A DNA stretch of 64,000 nt from RGIG8709 sp045575975 (GTDB taxonomy: Bacteria; Bacillota; Clostridia; Monoglobales; Monoglobaceae), in the NCBI GenBank assembly GCA_045575975.1, contig JAZNFO010000016.1, positions 29,924-93,923 of the forward strand, in the 5' to 3' direction. The notes under the pieces were generated by a model. It made no database searches. It worked only from the letters and a program-made list of their open reading frames with translations, and had not been told where the DNA came from. A program made the translations under genes and the position numbers. Numbering within the stretch: position 1 is the stretch's first letter; each line of letters starts with the position of its first letter. Shown here piece by piece: positions 8,873-18,200 of the stretch.

Positions 8873-9451
8873 ATGAAGAAAATGACAGAAGCCTTTTTTG
8901 CATTCACAAAAGCAAATAAGGCTTTGCTTATATGTTTTTTAATTATCCTTTTTTCAGGACTCACCTTGGGAGTTTTTGTGCTGAGGTGGATTCCGGAGGA
9001 TGTTTTATCACAACTGAAAGGTGACACGAACATCTTTTTCTCTATTCACGAGATTCAGGCTGTGGGCAAAAAGGATGTGTTTCATCATTCTTTCAGGCAG
9101 AACATATTGTCTTTTGTTTATATATGGCTTTCAGGAATGTTTATTGTTTTGACACCTGTGGCATTTTTGCAGGTTTTCTTAAAAGGAGTAAGGCTCGGGT
9201 TTTCGGTTGGCTATTTTTGTGCAGTGTATAGCGGAAGAGGAATTATTTTCTCAGTTCTTGAACTTTTTTTGAGGAATTCGGTATTGCTTACCATTATGAT
9301 TTTATATTCTGTATATTGTGTAAGATTTTCAAGGGAATTATATAAAATCAGGAATTCCCGTATAAAAACTTCAAAGGGAAAAATGTATATAAACAGCCTG
9401 ATGTGCCTGCTGGTTGTTTCTTTAATTGTTGCAGGCGTAAGCTTTGTTTAA
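8873..9451 (+). CDS. spoIIM: Stage II sporulation protein M
   Basis: 192 residues with a first hydrophobic segment at about 20-40, an extracytoplasmic loop, and further membrane segments in the second half (FVYIWLSGMFIVLTPVAFLQ, and the last 20 residues), matching the SpoIIM/DUF95 family. SpoIIM is the membrane scaffold of the SpoIID-SpoIIM-SpoIIP complex that drives engulfment of the forespore. It is followed directly by a XerD-like recombinase; the spoIIM-near-xerD neighbourhood is also known in Bacillus, which strengthens both calls. Confidence 0.85.
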   Translation: MKKMTEAFFAFTKANKALLICFLIILFSGLTLGVFVLRWIPEDVLSQLKGDTNIFFSIHEIQAVGKKDVFHHSFRQNILSFVYIWLSGMFIVLTPVAFLQVFLKGVRLGFSVGYFCAVYSGRGIIFSVLELFLRNSVLLTIMILYSVYCVRFSRELYKIRNSRIKTSKGKMYINSLMCLLVVSLIVAGVSFV

Positions 9452-9468
9452 GAAAGAGGGAGATTTTT

Positions 9469-10392
9469 ATGGACGGTGGAGAAATTTCATATTATGCCCT
9501 TGGGGATTTCTTTAATTATTTAAGAGAGAAAAAATCCGCAACTGAAAACACGGTTTCTTCTTATAAGCGGGATATGAAAAAATTTGTGGAATATCTTTTA
9601 AGTATTAATGTTGACAGCTATTATAAGGTAGATACAGGTATTATAAAGGATTTCCTTGAAGGGAAAAAGAAAGAGGGACTTTCGGAAGCATCAGTTGAAA
9701 GGCTCACCTGTGTTTTGAGAGCCTTTTTTAGATTTTTGTGTGAAGAATATGAACTCAGAAAAAATCCAATGGACAAAATACATACAAAAAAGCCGAAACG
9801 AAAAATTCCAGCGGTTATGACAATTGCGGAGGTTGAACTGTTTCTTAATGCTCCTGATTTATCCACTGCAAAAGGTGTAAGGGATAAAGCTATGCTTGAA
9901 GTTTTGTATGCAACAGGCATAAAAGTTTCGGAACTTTTAGAACTTAAAACAGATGATGTTAATGTGGAAATAGGTTTTGTGAAATGCAGGAAAGGGGATA
10001 AAGAACGAATAAACACAATGTATGCTCTGGCTTCAAAAAGCCTTAAGGATTATATGGAAAGAATAAGACCGGAGCTTGTTAAGGATGATGAAGAAAAAAC
10101 ATTGTTTGTTAACACAAACGGAAGAAAAATGTCGAGGCAGGGTTTCTGGAAAATAGTTAAAGAATATAAGGAAAAAGCACAGATTTTAAAGGAGATAACT
10201 CCGCACACCTTAAGACATTCATTTGCAACCCATATTCTTGAAAACGGAGCAAAGCTTAAGGATATTCAGGTGCTTTTGGGACATGAAGATATTTCTTCCA
10301 CTTATATATACGAAGAGATTGTAAGAAACAGAATAAAATCGGTTTATAAAACAACGCATCCGCGAGCTAAACTCAACAAAAATAGCAGATAA
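9469..10392 (+). CDS. xerD: XerC/D-type tyrosine recombinase (XerD by synteny)
   Basis: 307 residues from the ATG at 9469, which follows AAAGAGGGAG; an upstream in-frame ATG at 9403 is inside spoIIM and unlikely. N-terminal SAM-like DNA-binding domain (about 10-95), then the catalytic domain with HTLRH (H246, R249), LGHEDISS (H272) and Y281. The first catalytic arginine, normally in ATGxRVSEL, is K152 here (ATGIKVSEL). XerD with XerC resolves chromosome dimers at dif. Only one Xer is seen in the window. The gene stop overlaps the terminator that follows it. Confidence 0.85.
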   Translation: MDGGEISYYALGDFFNYLREKKSATENTVSSYKRDMKKFVEYLLSINVDSYYKVDTGIIKDFLEGKKKEGLSEASVERLTCVLRAFFRFLCEEYELRKNPMDKIHTKKPKRKIPAVMTIAEVELFLNAPDLSTAKGVRDKAMLEVLYATGIKVSELLELKTDDVNVEIGFVKCRKGDKERINTMYALASKSLKDYMERIRPELVKDDEEKTLFVNTNGRKMSRQGFWKIVKEYKEKAQILKEITPHTLRHSFATHILENGAKLKDIQVLLGHEDISSTYIYEEIVRNRIKSVYKTTHPRAKLNKNSR

Positions 10393-10417
10393 GAAGAAGC
10401 TTATCTGTTATTTTTTT
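10386..10417 (+). terminator. Intrinsic terminator after xerD
   Basis: CAGATAAG (10386-10393) pairs with CTTATCTG (10400-10407), then TTATTTTTTT. The left arm includes the xerD stop codon. Confidence 0.85.
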
Positions 10418-10484
10418 GCTTTGTAACAAAATAATATGTTGTGAATATGATAAGGTGAGCGGAAATGTATATGGAGGTATAGCT

Positions 10485-10667
10485 ATGTTAAACAGGAGAT
10501 GCAAATGCAGTCATTGTGCAAAAAGGCAGGGGCGAATTTTCGGGATAATATTGATTTCTGTTGGAACAGGACTATTTCTTGCATACATAATACCATATTA
10601 TCTGCTTATAACAATGCTGGGACTCGCTTTTATCTGCCTTGGAGTTTCTTGTCTTATAAAAAAATAG
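10485..10667 (+). CDS. Small Cys-containing membrane protein, unknown
   Basis: 60 residues from the ATG at 10485, preceded by ATGGAGG; longer upstream starts lack a ribosome-binding site. The N terminus is basic with a CKCSHCAKRQGR cluster, followed by two predicted membrane helices (about 19-37 and 39-57). It ends 18 bases before spoVM, so a sporulation role is possible by context, but I do not recognise the family. Confidence 0.6.
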   Translation: MLNRRCKCSHCAKRQGRIFGIILISVGTGLFLAYIIPYYLLITMLGLAFICLGVSCLIKK

Positions 10668-10685
10668 CAAAAAGGAGGGGAAGAG

Positions 10686-10760
10686 ATGAAAATTGTTGTT
10701 GTGAAAGCTCCGAAATATTTGCGGGGGATACTTAAAAGTATATTTAAAATGAAAGACTAA
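10686..10760 (+). CDS. spoVM: Stage V sporulation protein M (24 residues)
   Basis: A 24-residue peptide starting MKIVVVKAPKYLRGILK after a very strong AAGGAGGGG site. Length and pattern (short basic amphipathic helix with a central Pro and Lys-Tyr/Phe-Leu-x-Gly) match SpoVM, whose Bacillus form is 26 residues. SpoVM senses the positive curvature of the forespore membrane and anchors SpoIVA and the spore coat. Too short for routine gene callers, so easily missed. Identification rests on pattern similarity, which is good across the whole peptide. Confidence 0.85.
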   Translation: MKIVVVKAPKYLRGILKSIFKMKD

Positions 10761-10801
10761 GGAACTTATTGAATAAATTTGCCATTTTGGCAAACAAAAA
10801 A

Positions 10802-10832
10802 AGAGGTATCAAAAGATACCTCTAATTTTTTT
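10802..10832. terminator. Bidirectional terminator between spoVM and rpmB
   Basis: AGAGGTATC (10802-10810), loop AAAA, GATACCTCT (10815-10823), flanked by an A run on the left and TTTTTTT on the right, so it can serve both convergent genes. Confidence 0.9.
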
Positions 10833-10839
10833 AAGAATA

Positions 10840-11028
10840 TTAAACTGCTCTCTGAACCTTTCCGGATCTTAAACATCTTGAACAAACATAAACTCTCTGT
10901 GGTGTTCCGTCAACAACAGCCTTAACTCTTCTGATGTTAGCCTTCCACATTTTGTTTGATCTTCTGTGTGAGTGAGATACTTTAATACCGAAAGAAACGC
11001 CCTTTCCGCATACTTCACACTTTGCCAT
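10840..11028 (-). CDS. rpmB: 50S ribosomal protein L28
   Basis: 62 residues from MAKCEVCGKG. The start at 11028 follows TAGGAGGTG; an upstream in-frame ATG is not needed. It has two CxxC pairs (CEVC, CSRC), the zinc-binding form of L28, and SHSHRRSNKMWKANIR, which contacts rRNA. Monocistronic with its own promoter and terminator. Confidence 0.95.
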   Translation of the reverse strand: MAKCEVCGKGVSFGIKVSHSHRRSNKMWKANIRRVKAVVDGTPQRVYVCSRCLRSGKVQRAV

Positions 11029-11079
11029 ATATATACACCTCCTAATAGTAATCAATTATCAACTTAATTTAACCAAATC

Positions 11080-11108
11080 ATTATAACAGATAAATTTACA
11101 TTTTGCAA
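11080..11108 (-). promoter_or_regulatory. rpmB promoter
   Basis: On the minus strand TTGCAA (11108-11103), 17-base spacer, TATAAT (11085-11080). Confidence 0.8.
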
Positions 11109-11157
11109 GTGTTTTTTTAAAATTTTTAAAAAAATCTTATGAAATGGTTAAATATGT

Positions 11158-11186
11158 TTGCAAAATCAGACTATATCTGTTATACT
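11158..11186 (+). promoter_or_regulatory. Promoter of the lipoprotein gene
   Basis: TTGCAA (11158-11163), 17 bases, TATACT (11181-11186). It predicts a leader of about 165 bases before the lipoprotein start. Confidence 0.65.
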
Positions 11187-11220
11187 ATAATGTGGTATGA
11201 TTTAAACTTATATATGATAC

Positions 11221-11316
11221 AAAGAGGAATAATCAATGTAAAAATATGGAGTAAACTTTAGTTTGCATATCGACAAATTCTTTGTTCCAGCTGTGACAAG
11301 AGAAAGAATTTTGTCG
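11221..11316 (+). promoter_or_regulatory. Structured leader: start-stop codon pair and hairpin
   Basis: AAAGAGGA (11221-11228) precedes ATG TAA (11236-11241), a start codon followed at once by a stop. Further on, CGACAAATTCTTT (11271-11283) pairs with AAAGAATTTTGTCG (11303-11316) with one bulge, and the pairing extends inward weakly. No T run follows, so this is not a simple terminator. The leader is on the transcript of the lipoprotein gene; a role in its regulation is inference. Confidence 0.45.
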
Positions 11317-11359
11317 AAAGATGAAGGGAAAATTAATTTTAATTAAAGGAGAAATGGCA

Positions 11360-12052
11360 ATGAAGCGAATTATAACAACAGTTTTGATAATATTATGTTT
11401 ATTTCTTACTGCATGTAATGCTGCAAGCATAGGAATAATTGGTGGAGCTGATGAACCAACAAGTATATATTTAACTGAAAAGTCAGATGATACTAGACAA
11501 ACTTATGATGTGAAAAAGTATTTTAAGGAAAATTATATTGATGAGAGTAAACTTCCTGTGCTTGATGTTAATGTTGAAAACACATTTGTTTCCGATGACA
11601 GAACTTTGACATTAGAGGATAGCATCGAAAAGAGTTTGGAACTTATGGTATATGAGTATTACCGAAAATTAATGTCTGGTTCATATCAGGAAGTAAAAGA
11701 TATAATTGTAGACGGATCGCTTCTCGCCGCAACAGAGGCACACGAAAACAACTTTAAGAATGGAATCTATTATAGTCAAATTATTATTGAAGAAATTGAC
11801 CTTGTAGATAGAGAGGCCCTTGACGAGATAACCGAATCAAATAAGCAGAATATGATTAAAATTCTTAATGATTTAAAGATGACAGAATTCGCTATTGTAG
11901 AGGTGGAGAAGGTTATTAAGCATAACGAAAAGTCTCTTAGTAGCGTTCCTCAGGTTGGTGATGGTGAAGTTGAAAGATATTATTTGCTTGGGAAAAAAGA
12001 CAATGAGTACAAAATCGTTGAAGTTTATTGGGAAGGTTTTCTAAATAATTAA
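11360..12052 (+). CDS. Lipoprotein with a GIIGGADxPT motif
   Basis: 230 residues from the ATG at 11360, which has AAAGGAG at proper spacing; the in-frame ATGs at 11321 and 11354 are badly placed. Signal peptide with lipobox LTAC (Cys at about residue 19), so it should be a membrane-anchored lipoprotein. Directly after the lipidated Cys comes IGIIGGADEPTSIYLT, which resembles a conserved block of the beta subunit of Na+-translocating decarboxylases (IGIIGGADGPT). The rest is polar, mixed alpha/beta and has no membrane spans, so it is not a decarboxylase. Function unknown. Confidence 0.75.
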   Translation: MKRIITTVLIILCLFLTACNAASIGIIGGADEPTSIYLTEKSDDTRQTYDVKKYFKENYIDESKLPVLDVNVENTFVSDDRTLTLEDSIEKSLELMVYEYYRKLMSGSYQEVKDIIVDGSLLAATEAHENNFKNGIYYSQIIIEEIDLVDREALDEITESNKQNMIKILNDLKMTEFAIVEVEKVIKHNEKSLSSVPQVGDGEVERYYLLGKKDNEYKIVEVYWEGFLNN

Positions 12053-12129
12053 TGTGACGAGAATTTTAAAAAACAGAATGATAAGTACAAATATATAATA
12101 AGTTACACGGAGAAAAAGGAGAATAGGTT

Positions 12130-13056
12130 ATGCAGGTTTTTTCAGTAGAACTTGGAAAAATTATAAAGGAGTTTAAGCTTGAATCTGTTTATGTGCCGGA
12201 TGAACATGCCCTGATATATTCAGCAGATGTTTATCGTCCGGGACTTCAGATTGCAGGGTATTTCGACCATTTCGACTCAAAGAGAATACAGGTTTTCGGT
12301 ATGGCGGAGAGTACATATCTTGCGGATATGTCGCCGGAGAAACGATATGATACCATAAAGGCTCTGTTTGAAACAAAAATACCTGCAGTAATTGTAACAA
12401 GAAATGCAACTATTCATCCTGAGGTTTTAGAGCTTTCAAAGATTTATGAAATTCCTCTTATGAGAACTCCAAGTGCAACATCAACCTTTATGAGTGCCTT
12501 AATTGCATTTTTGAATGTTGAGCTTGCACCAAGAATAACCCGCCATGGTGTTCTGGTTGAGGTTTATGGTGAAGGTATTCTTATTATGGGTGAAAGCGGA
12601 GTCGGAAAAAGCGAAACAGCGGTTGAACTTATGAAAAGAGGACACCGTCTTGTTGCAGATGATGCAGTTGAGATAAAGAAGGTTTCATCAAAATCACTTG
12701 TTGGCTCATCACCCGAGATTATAAGACACTTTATTGAAATCCGCGGTATCGGTATTGTGGATGTAAAAAAGATATTTGGTATGGGTGCCGTAAAGGACAC
12801 AGAAAAAATCAATATGGTTATCCATCTTGAAAACTGGCAGAGCGGAAAGCAGTATGACAGACTGGGACTTGTGGATGAATATACAAATATACTGGGCATA
12901 GACATTCCGTCTCTCACAATCCCTGTTAAGCCGGGAAGAAATCTTGCCATTATTTTTGAGGTAGCTGCAATGAATAACAGACAAAGAAGAATGGGATATA
13001 ATGCGGCAGAGGAACTTAATAAGAGACTTTTAGGTCAGATTAATGGAGACAATTAA
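12130..13056 (+). CDS. hprK: HPr kinase/phosphorylase
   Basis: 308 residues, normal size. Walker A GESGVGKS at 154-161 and the family signature EIRGIGIVDVKKIFG near 205-220 are intact. It phosphorylates HPr on serine and reverses this, linking PTS flux to carbon catabolite control. It starts a run hprK-murB-rapZ domain-whiA-dnaE on one strand with short spacings. In Bacillus hprK leads a different operon (lgt), so this is a Clostridia-type order. Confidence 0.96.
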   Translation: MQVFSVELGKIIKEFKLESVYVPDEHALIYSADVYRPGLQIAGYFDHFDSKRIQVFGMAESTYLADMSPEKRYDTIKALFETKIPAVIVTRNATIHPEVLELSKIYEIPLMRTPSATSTFMSALIAFLNVELAPRITRHGVLVEVYGEGILIMGESGVGKSETAVELMKRGHRLVADDAVEIKKVSSKSLVGSSPEIIRHFIEIRGIGIVDVKKIFGMGAVKDTEKINMVIHLENWQSGKQYDRLGLVDEYTNILGIDIPSLTIPVKPGRNLAIIFEVAAMNNRQRRMGYNAAEELNKRLLGQINGDN

Positions 13057-13074
13057 AAGGGAAAGGAATTAAGT

Positions 13075-13992
13075 ATGCATAATATGTTATGTTGTTTATT
13101 TGGGGAAGAAAATGTTTTAACAAATGAACCTATGAGTAAACACACAACCTTTCATATTGGCGGAAAGGCAGATTATTTAATAAAAATTAAAACTGCAGAA
13201 GATATAGTAAAAGCACTCAAGGTATGCAGAGAAAATAATATTCCTGTTTTCATTCTTGGTAACGGCTCAAATATTTTAGTCGGGGATAAAGGCATAAGAG
13301 GTGTTGTCCTTCAGCTTGAAAAGGATTTTCAAAGTTTTGAAGTTGATAAAGAAAACGGAATAATCAGGGCAGATGCGGGAATCCTTCTCACAAAGCTTGC
13401 AAATGCTGCTCTTTCGGAAGAACTTTCGGGATTTGAATGTCTGTCAGGCATACCCGGAACACTGGGCGGTGCAGTTTATATGAATGCAGGAGCATATGGC
13501 GACGAAATTGCAAATCATATAATTGATGTAACCTATGTTGATGAAAAACTTGATGTAGTAACAATAACGAAAGAGGAGTGCCTTTTCGGGTATAGAAAAA
13601 GTTTTTTCACAGATACGAAAAATGTTATATTAAGTGCAAGACTTAAGCTTGAAAATGGAAAAACAAAAGAAATAAAAGAAAAAATGGCTGAATACACAAA
13701 GCTTCGCGTTTCAAAACAACCGGTTGAAAAATTCAGTGCCGGAAGCACATTCAAGCGTCCTGAGGGGAATTTTGCAGGAACTCTTATTGAAAAGGCAGGA
13801 CTAAAGGGAAAGAAAATCGGCGGAGCGGAGGTTTCTGAAAAACACGCAGGATTTATTATAAATTCCGGTTCGGCAACTGCAAAAGATGTTCTCAGCCTTG
13901 TTGAATTTGTACGAAAAACCGTTTATGAAATGTCAGGCATTATGCTTGAGCCTGAAATTAAAAAAATAGGTGAATTTGGGGAGACAGAGTGA
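13075..13992 (+). CDS. murB: UDP-N-acetylenolpyruvoylglucosamine reductase
   Basis: 305 residues. FAD-binding blocks GNGSNILVGDKGIRG and SGIPGTLGGAVYMNAGAYG, the catalytic serine in FSAGSTFKRPEG and the C-terminal glutamate in MLEPEIKKIGEFG are all present, the type II MurB of Gram-positives. It makes UDP-MurNAc for peptidoglycan. Its TGA stop overlaps the next start (TGATG). Confidence 0.96.
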   Translation: MHNMLCCLFGEENVLTNEPMSKHTTFHIGGKADYLIKIKTAEDIVKALKVCRENNIPVFILGNGSNILVGDKGIRGVVLQLEKDFQSFEVDKENGIIRADAGILLTKLANAALSEELSGFECLSGIPGTLGGAVYMNAGAYGDEIANHIIDVTYVDEKLDVVTITKEECLFGYRKSFFTDTKNVILSARLKLENGKTKEIKEKMAEYTKLRVSKQPVEKFSAGSTFKRPEGNFAGTLIEKAGLKGKKIGGAEVSEKHAGFIINSGSATAKDVLSLVEFVRKTVYEMSGIMLEPEIKKIGEFGETE

Positions 13993-14393
13993 TGAAAACA
14001 AAGGGAGCGGAAGAAAAAATACTCATTAATATAGTTTCTTTTGGCTATAAACACGGTATTCCTGAGGATTCTCACCTTGTATTTGATGTGAGATTTTTGC
14101 CCAATCCCTATTATATTCCTGAAATGAAGAATCACACAGGTCTTAACAGTGATGTTTCGGAGTATGTTATGAGCTTTGGCGATGCAAAAGTCTTTTTTGA
14201 AAAGCTTACCGGCATAGCAGAATATTTAGTTCCTTTGTATGAAAAATCGGGAAAGGAATGTGTCCGGATTTCCATTGGTTGCACAGGGGGACACCATAGA
14301 AGTGTGACTGTGGCACAGGCACTTTCAAAAGTATTGAAAAATAGAGGTTACAATGTGTCCGTAAATCACAGAGATTTGGAGAAAGAAGTTTAA
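13992..14393 (+). CDS. Stand-alone RapZ/YvcJ C-terminal domain protein
   Basis: 133 residues from the ATG at 13992, overlapping the murB stop and preceded by GGGGAGA. It contains SFGYKHGIPEDSHLVFDVRFLPNPY near the start and ISIGCTGGHHRSV near residue 95, both diagnostic of the C-terminal half of RapZ/YvcJ. The N-terminal P-loop ATPase half (about 150 residues in the usual 290-residue protein) is absent, and the frame upstream belongs to murB. In Bacillus the order is yvcJ-yvcK-whiA; here yvcK is missing. In RapZ this half is the RNA/effector-binding part; its role alone is not known to me. Confidence 0.85.
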   Translation: MKTKGAEEKILINIVSFGYKHGIPEDSHLVFDVRFLPNPYYIPEMKNHTGLNSDVSEYVMSFGDAKVFFEKLTGIAEYLVPLYEKSGKECVRISIGCTGGHHRSVTVAQALSKVLKNRGYNVSVNHRDLEKEV

Positions 14394-14396
14394 GTT

Positions 14397-15281
14397 ATGA
14401 TTTCCTTTTCACAGAAAATAAAAACAGAACTTTTAGAAAAAGAGCCGACAGTTTATTGCTGCTCGGCGGCAGAGCTTGCTTCATACTTGCTTATTTTAGG
14501 CAGGGATGACGGGGACTACATAAGTATTACAAGTGAAAACAACGGTTTGGTTGACAGAATAATAAAGCTTTCTGGTAAAGTATTGAAAATAAATATAAAG
14601 CCGCTAAAACTTGGCGGTACATATAGCCTTATGATTTCAAAAGGACAAAAATTCAAGGAAAGATATGATTTTTTATTTGATAAGAAAAAGGACGAGCCGG
14701 AGCTTTTAAAGGTTTATAAAAAGGATTGCTGCAGGTCATCTTTTATAAAAGGTATTTTTATATCTTGCGGCTCTATTGTGGACCCAGAAAAAAATTATAA
14801 TCTTGAATTTTTCTTTAAAACAAAAAAGCTGAGCGAGGTAGTCAGGGAAATGTTTATGAGCCTTGAACTTGAGCTTAAAGAAACCAAAAGAAAAAATATG
14901 CATATTCTGTATGCGAAAAACAGCAATATAATATGCGATTTTTTAACAAGAATAGGTGCACATAATGAGCAGATGCAGGTTTTAAATCTTAAGATTGAGC
15001 GGGAATACAGAAACGACTATAATCGTATTATTAACAGCGAAATTGCAAATATGGACAAGACTATAAAGGCATCAATAAAGCATATCAGGGCAATAGAAAA
15101 GATAAAAAAACAAAAAGGACTTGAATGTTTGCCCCAGGAGCTTTATGAGGTAGCAATTTTAAGACTTGAAAACAGAGATTTAAGTATAGGGGCACTGGCT
15201 GAAAAATTAAGCACTCCCATAACAAAATCGGGGCTTAATCACAGACTTAATAAAATTTTGAAAATTGCTGAAGAAATATAA
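14397..15281 (+). CDS. whiA: DNA-binding protein WhiA
   Basis: 294 residues. N-terminal LAGLIDADG-like homing-endonuclease fold (lacking its acidic catalytic pair) and C-terminal helix-turn-helix, recognisable from IRLIEREYRNDYNRIINSE-like and LGALAEKLSTPITKSGLNHRLNKI sequence blocks seen here as NRIINSEIANMDKTIKAS and STPITKSGLNHRLNK. WhiA influences cell division and chromosome segregation in Firmicutes. It follows the RapZ-domain gene by 3 bases. Confidence 0.95.
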   Translation: MISFSQKIKTELLEKEPTVYCCSAAELASYLLILGRDDGDYISITSENNGLVDRIIKLSGKVLKINIKPLKLGGTYSLMISKGQKFKERYDFLFDKKKDEPELLKVYKKDCCRSSFIKGIFISCGSIVDPEKNYNLEFFFKTKKLSEVVREMFMSLELELKETKRKNMHILYAKNSNIICDFLTRIGAHNEQMQVLNLKIEREYRNDYNRIINSEIANMDKTIKASIKHIRAIEKIKKQKGLECLPQELYEVAILRLENRDLSIGALAEKLSTPITKSGLNHRLNKILKIAEEI

Positions 15282-15296
15282 AAAGCGGAGGGAATT

Positions 15297-18200
15297 ATGT
15301 CATTTGCACATTTGCATACCCACACATCCTATAGCTTGCTTGACGGGGAAGGAACAGTGAAAAAAATTCTTGACCGTGCAAAAGAGCTTGGGCAGACATC
15401 TATTGCAATAACCGACCATGGAAATATGTATGGGGTAATTGAATTTTATGAATATGCGAAAAATATAGGGCTTCACCCCGTTTTAGGGTGTGAAGTTTAT
15501 GTTGCTGCAAGGACAAGATTTGACAAGGTACATGAATATGATTCTCAAAGCTCACATCTTATTCTGCTTGCAGAAAACGAGACAGGATATAAAAATTTAA
15601 TGAAAATAGTTTCATATGGTTTTATTCAGGGCTTTTATTATAAGCCGAGAATTGATATGGAACTTTTAAGAGAATACAGCGAGGGTATTATCGCCCTAAG
15701 TGGTTGTATGTTTGGTGTGATTTCAAGAAAGCTTCTTGCAGAAGATGAGCAGGGTGCAAGAAAAACTTTAGAAGAATTTCTTGAAATTTTTGGCAGGGAT
15801 AATTTTTTTATTGAAATTCAGGACCATGGACTTTATGAACAGAAAAAACTAAATATGGGGCTCATCTCTCTTGCAAAAGAATATAATGTGGGACTTGTTG
15901 CAACCAATGATATTCACTATGTGAAGAAAGAAGATGCAAGCTATCAGGATATTTTAATGTGTATTCAGATGGGAAAAACCGTCGATGACCCTGACAGAAT
16001 GAAGATGACAACGGAAGAACTTTATGTTAAGTCGGAAGATGAAATGAAAGCACTTTTTTCTTATGTTCCCGAGGCGATTGAAAACACAGAGAAAATAGCA
16101 AAAAGATGTAATGTTGAAATAGAGTTTGGTAAACTTCATTTGCCTAAGTTTGACTTGCCTGAAGGATACTCTTCAAAGGAATATTTATATGAGCTTTGCG
16201 AAAAGGGTTATGGGGAAAGATATAACGACGAAAGTGTAAAAGAAAGACTTTATTATGAGCTTGGCGTAATAGAAAATATGGGGTATGTTGACTATTTCCT
16301 GATTGTGTGGGATTTTGTCAACTTTGCAAAAAACAATGGTATAATGGTGGGCCCGGGAAGAGGAAGTGCCGCAGGAAGTGTTGTTTCATATTGTCTTGAA
16401 ATAACGGATATTGACCCGGTGAAATATGACCTTATTTTTGAAAGATTTTTAAATCCTGAGCGCGTAACTATGCCGGATATTGATATTGACTTCTGCTATG
16501 AGAGACGAGGAGAGGTTATTGATTATGTTAACAAAAAATACGGAACCGACAGAGTTGCGCAGATTGTAACCTTTGGAACAATGGCGGCAAGACTTTCTGT
16601 AAGAGACACGGGGAGAGCACTTGATTTGCCTTATGCTCTTTGTGATAAGGTGGCAAAGCAAATTCCCCAGGAACTTAATATAACTATTGAAAATGCTCTG
16701 AATATTAATAAAGAGCTTAAAACGATGTATGATAGTGATTCAAGTATTAAAAGGCTTATAGACACCGCCGCAGAATTTGAAGGGCTTCCAAGACACACAT
16801 CAACCCATGCGGCAGGGGTTGTTATAACAAATGAGCCGGTTGCAAATTATGTTCCTCTTCAAATGAATGAGGATGTCATAACAACACAGTTCACTATGAC
16901 AAATATAGAGCGTCTCGGACTTTTGAAAATGGACTTTTTAGGTCTCAGAACACTGACGGTTATAAGAGATGCCATAAGAAATGTTGAAAAGTCAAAGGGT
17001 ATTAAGATAGATTTTAAAACCCTCGGGACTGACGATAAAGAGGTTTATGAAATGATTTCAAGAGGGGAAACAGATGGTGTTTTCCAGCTTGAAAGTGCGG
17101 GAATGAAAGAGTTTATGAAAGAACTCCGCCCTGAAAATATAGAAGATGTTATAGCGGGTATTTCTTTATATCGTCCGGGGCCTATGGATTCTATTCCCAA
17201 ATATGTTCAAAGTAAAAGAGATGCAAATAAAATAAGCTATAAGCATCCCTCTCTTGAAAAAATTCTTAATGTAACCTATGGTTGTATTGTGTATCAGGAG
17301 CAGGTTATGCAGATTGTCCGTGAACTTGGTGGATATTCCCTTGGTCGTGCAGATATGGTTAGAAGAGCTATGTCCAAGAAAAAAGCAGATGTTATGCTCA
17401 AGGAAAAGCATAACTTTATTCACGGAATTCAGGATGAAGACGGAAATGTTTTGGTTGAGGGCGCAGTCAGACGAGGTATTGATGAAAAAATTGCCGGGGA
17501 AATATTTGATGAAATGATGGACTTTGCAAAATATGCCTTCAATAAGTCACATGCTGCGGCATATGCCTTTATTTCATACCAGACGGCATGGCTTAAGTGT
17601 CATTATCCAACAGAGTTTTATTCTGCACTGCTTACAAGCGTTATAGACAGAGCAAGTCAGGTAACAAAATATATAAATTCTGTAAGAAAGCTTGGAATTA
17701 ATATTTTGCCACCTGATGTGAATGAAAGTTATTCTGTGTTTGTTCCCTGCGGAGGCGATATCCGTTTTGGCCTGGGGGCGGTTAAAAATGTTGGTGCTTC
17801 GTTTATAAATGAAATGGCTGAGGAAAGAGAAAGAAACGGAAAGTTTAAATCTTTTACGGATTTTTTAAAAAGACTTGTTGCTTGCAAAATCAATAAAAGA
17901 ATTGTTGATGCATTAATAAAATGCGGAGCTTTGTCCTGCTTCGGACATTCAAGAGCAACACTTCTTTCAGTATATGAGGTGGCACTTGATGATGCAGTAA
18001 AGGAAGAAAAAGTAAGCCTTACCGGACAGTATGATATATTCAGCCTGTTTGGTGAGGAAACTGAAACTGATGATAGCTTTGACGAAAGATGTGAGCTTGA
18101 TAAAATGGAGCTTTTGAAGCTTGAAAAGGAGTATCTTGGTATATATGTTTCAGGGCATCCACTTGATTCTGTTTCGGATGTTTTAAATAGCACATCAAAG

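Noticed and set aside
9403..9468. Longer XerD start inside spoIIM
   Set aside because: It would add 22 residues translated from spoIIM sequence; the ATG at 9469 has a clear ribosome-binding site.
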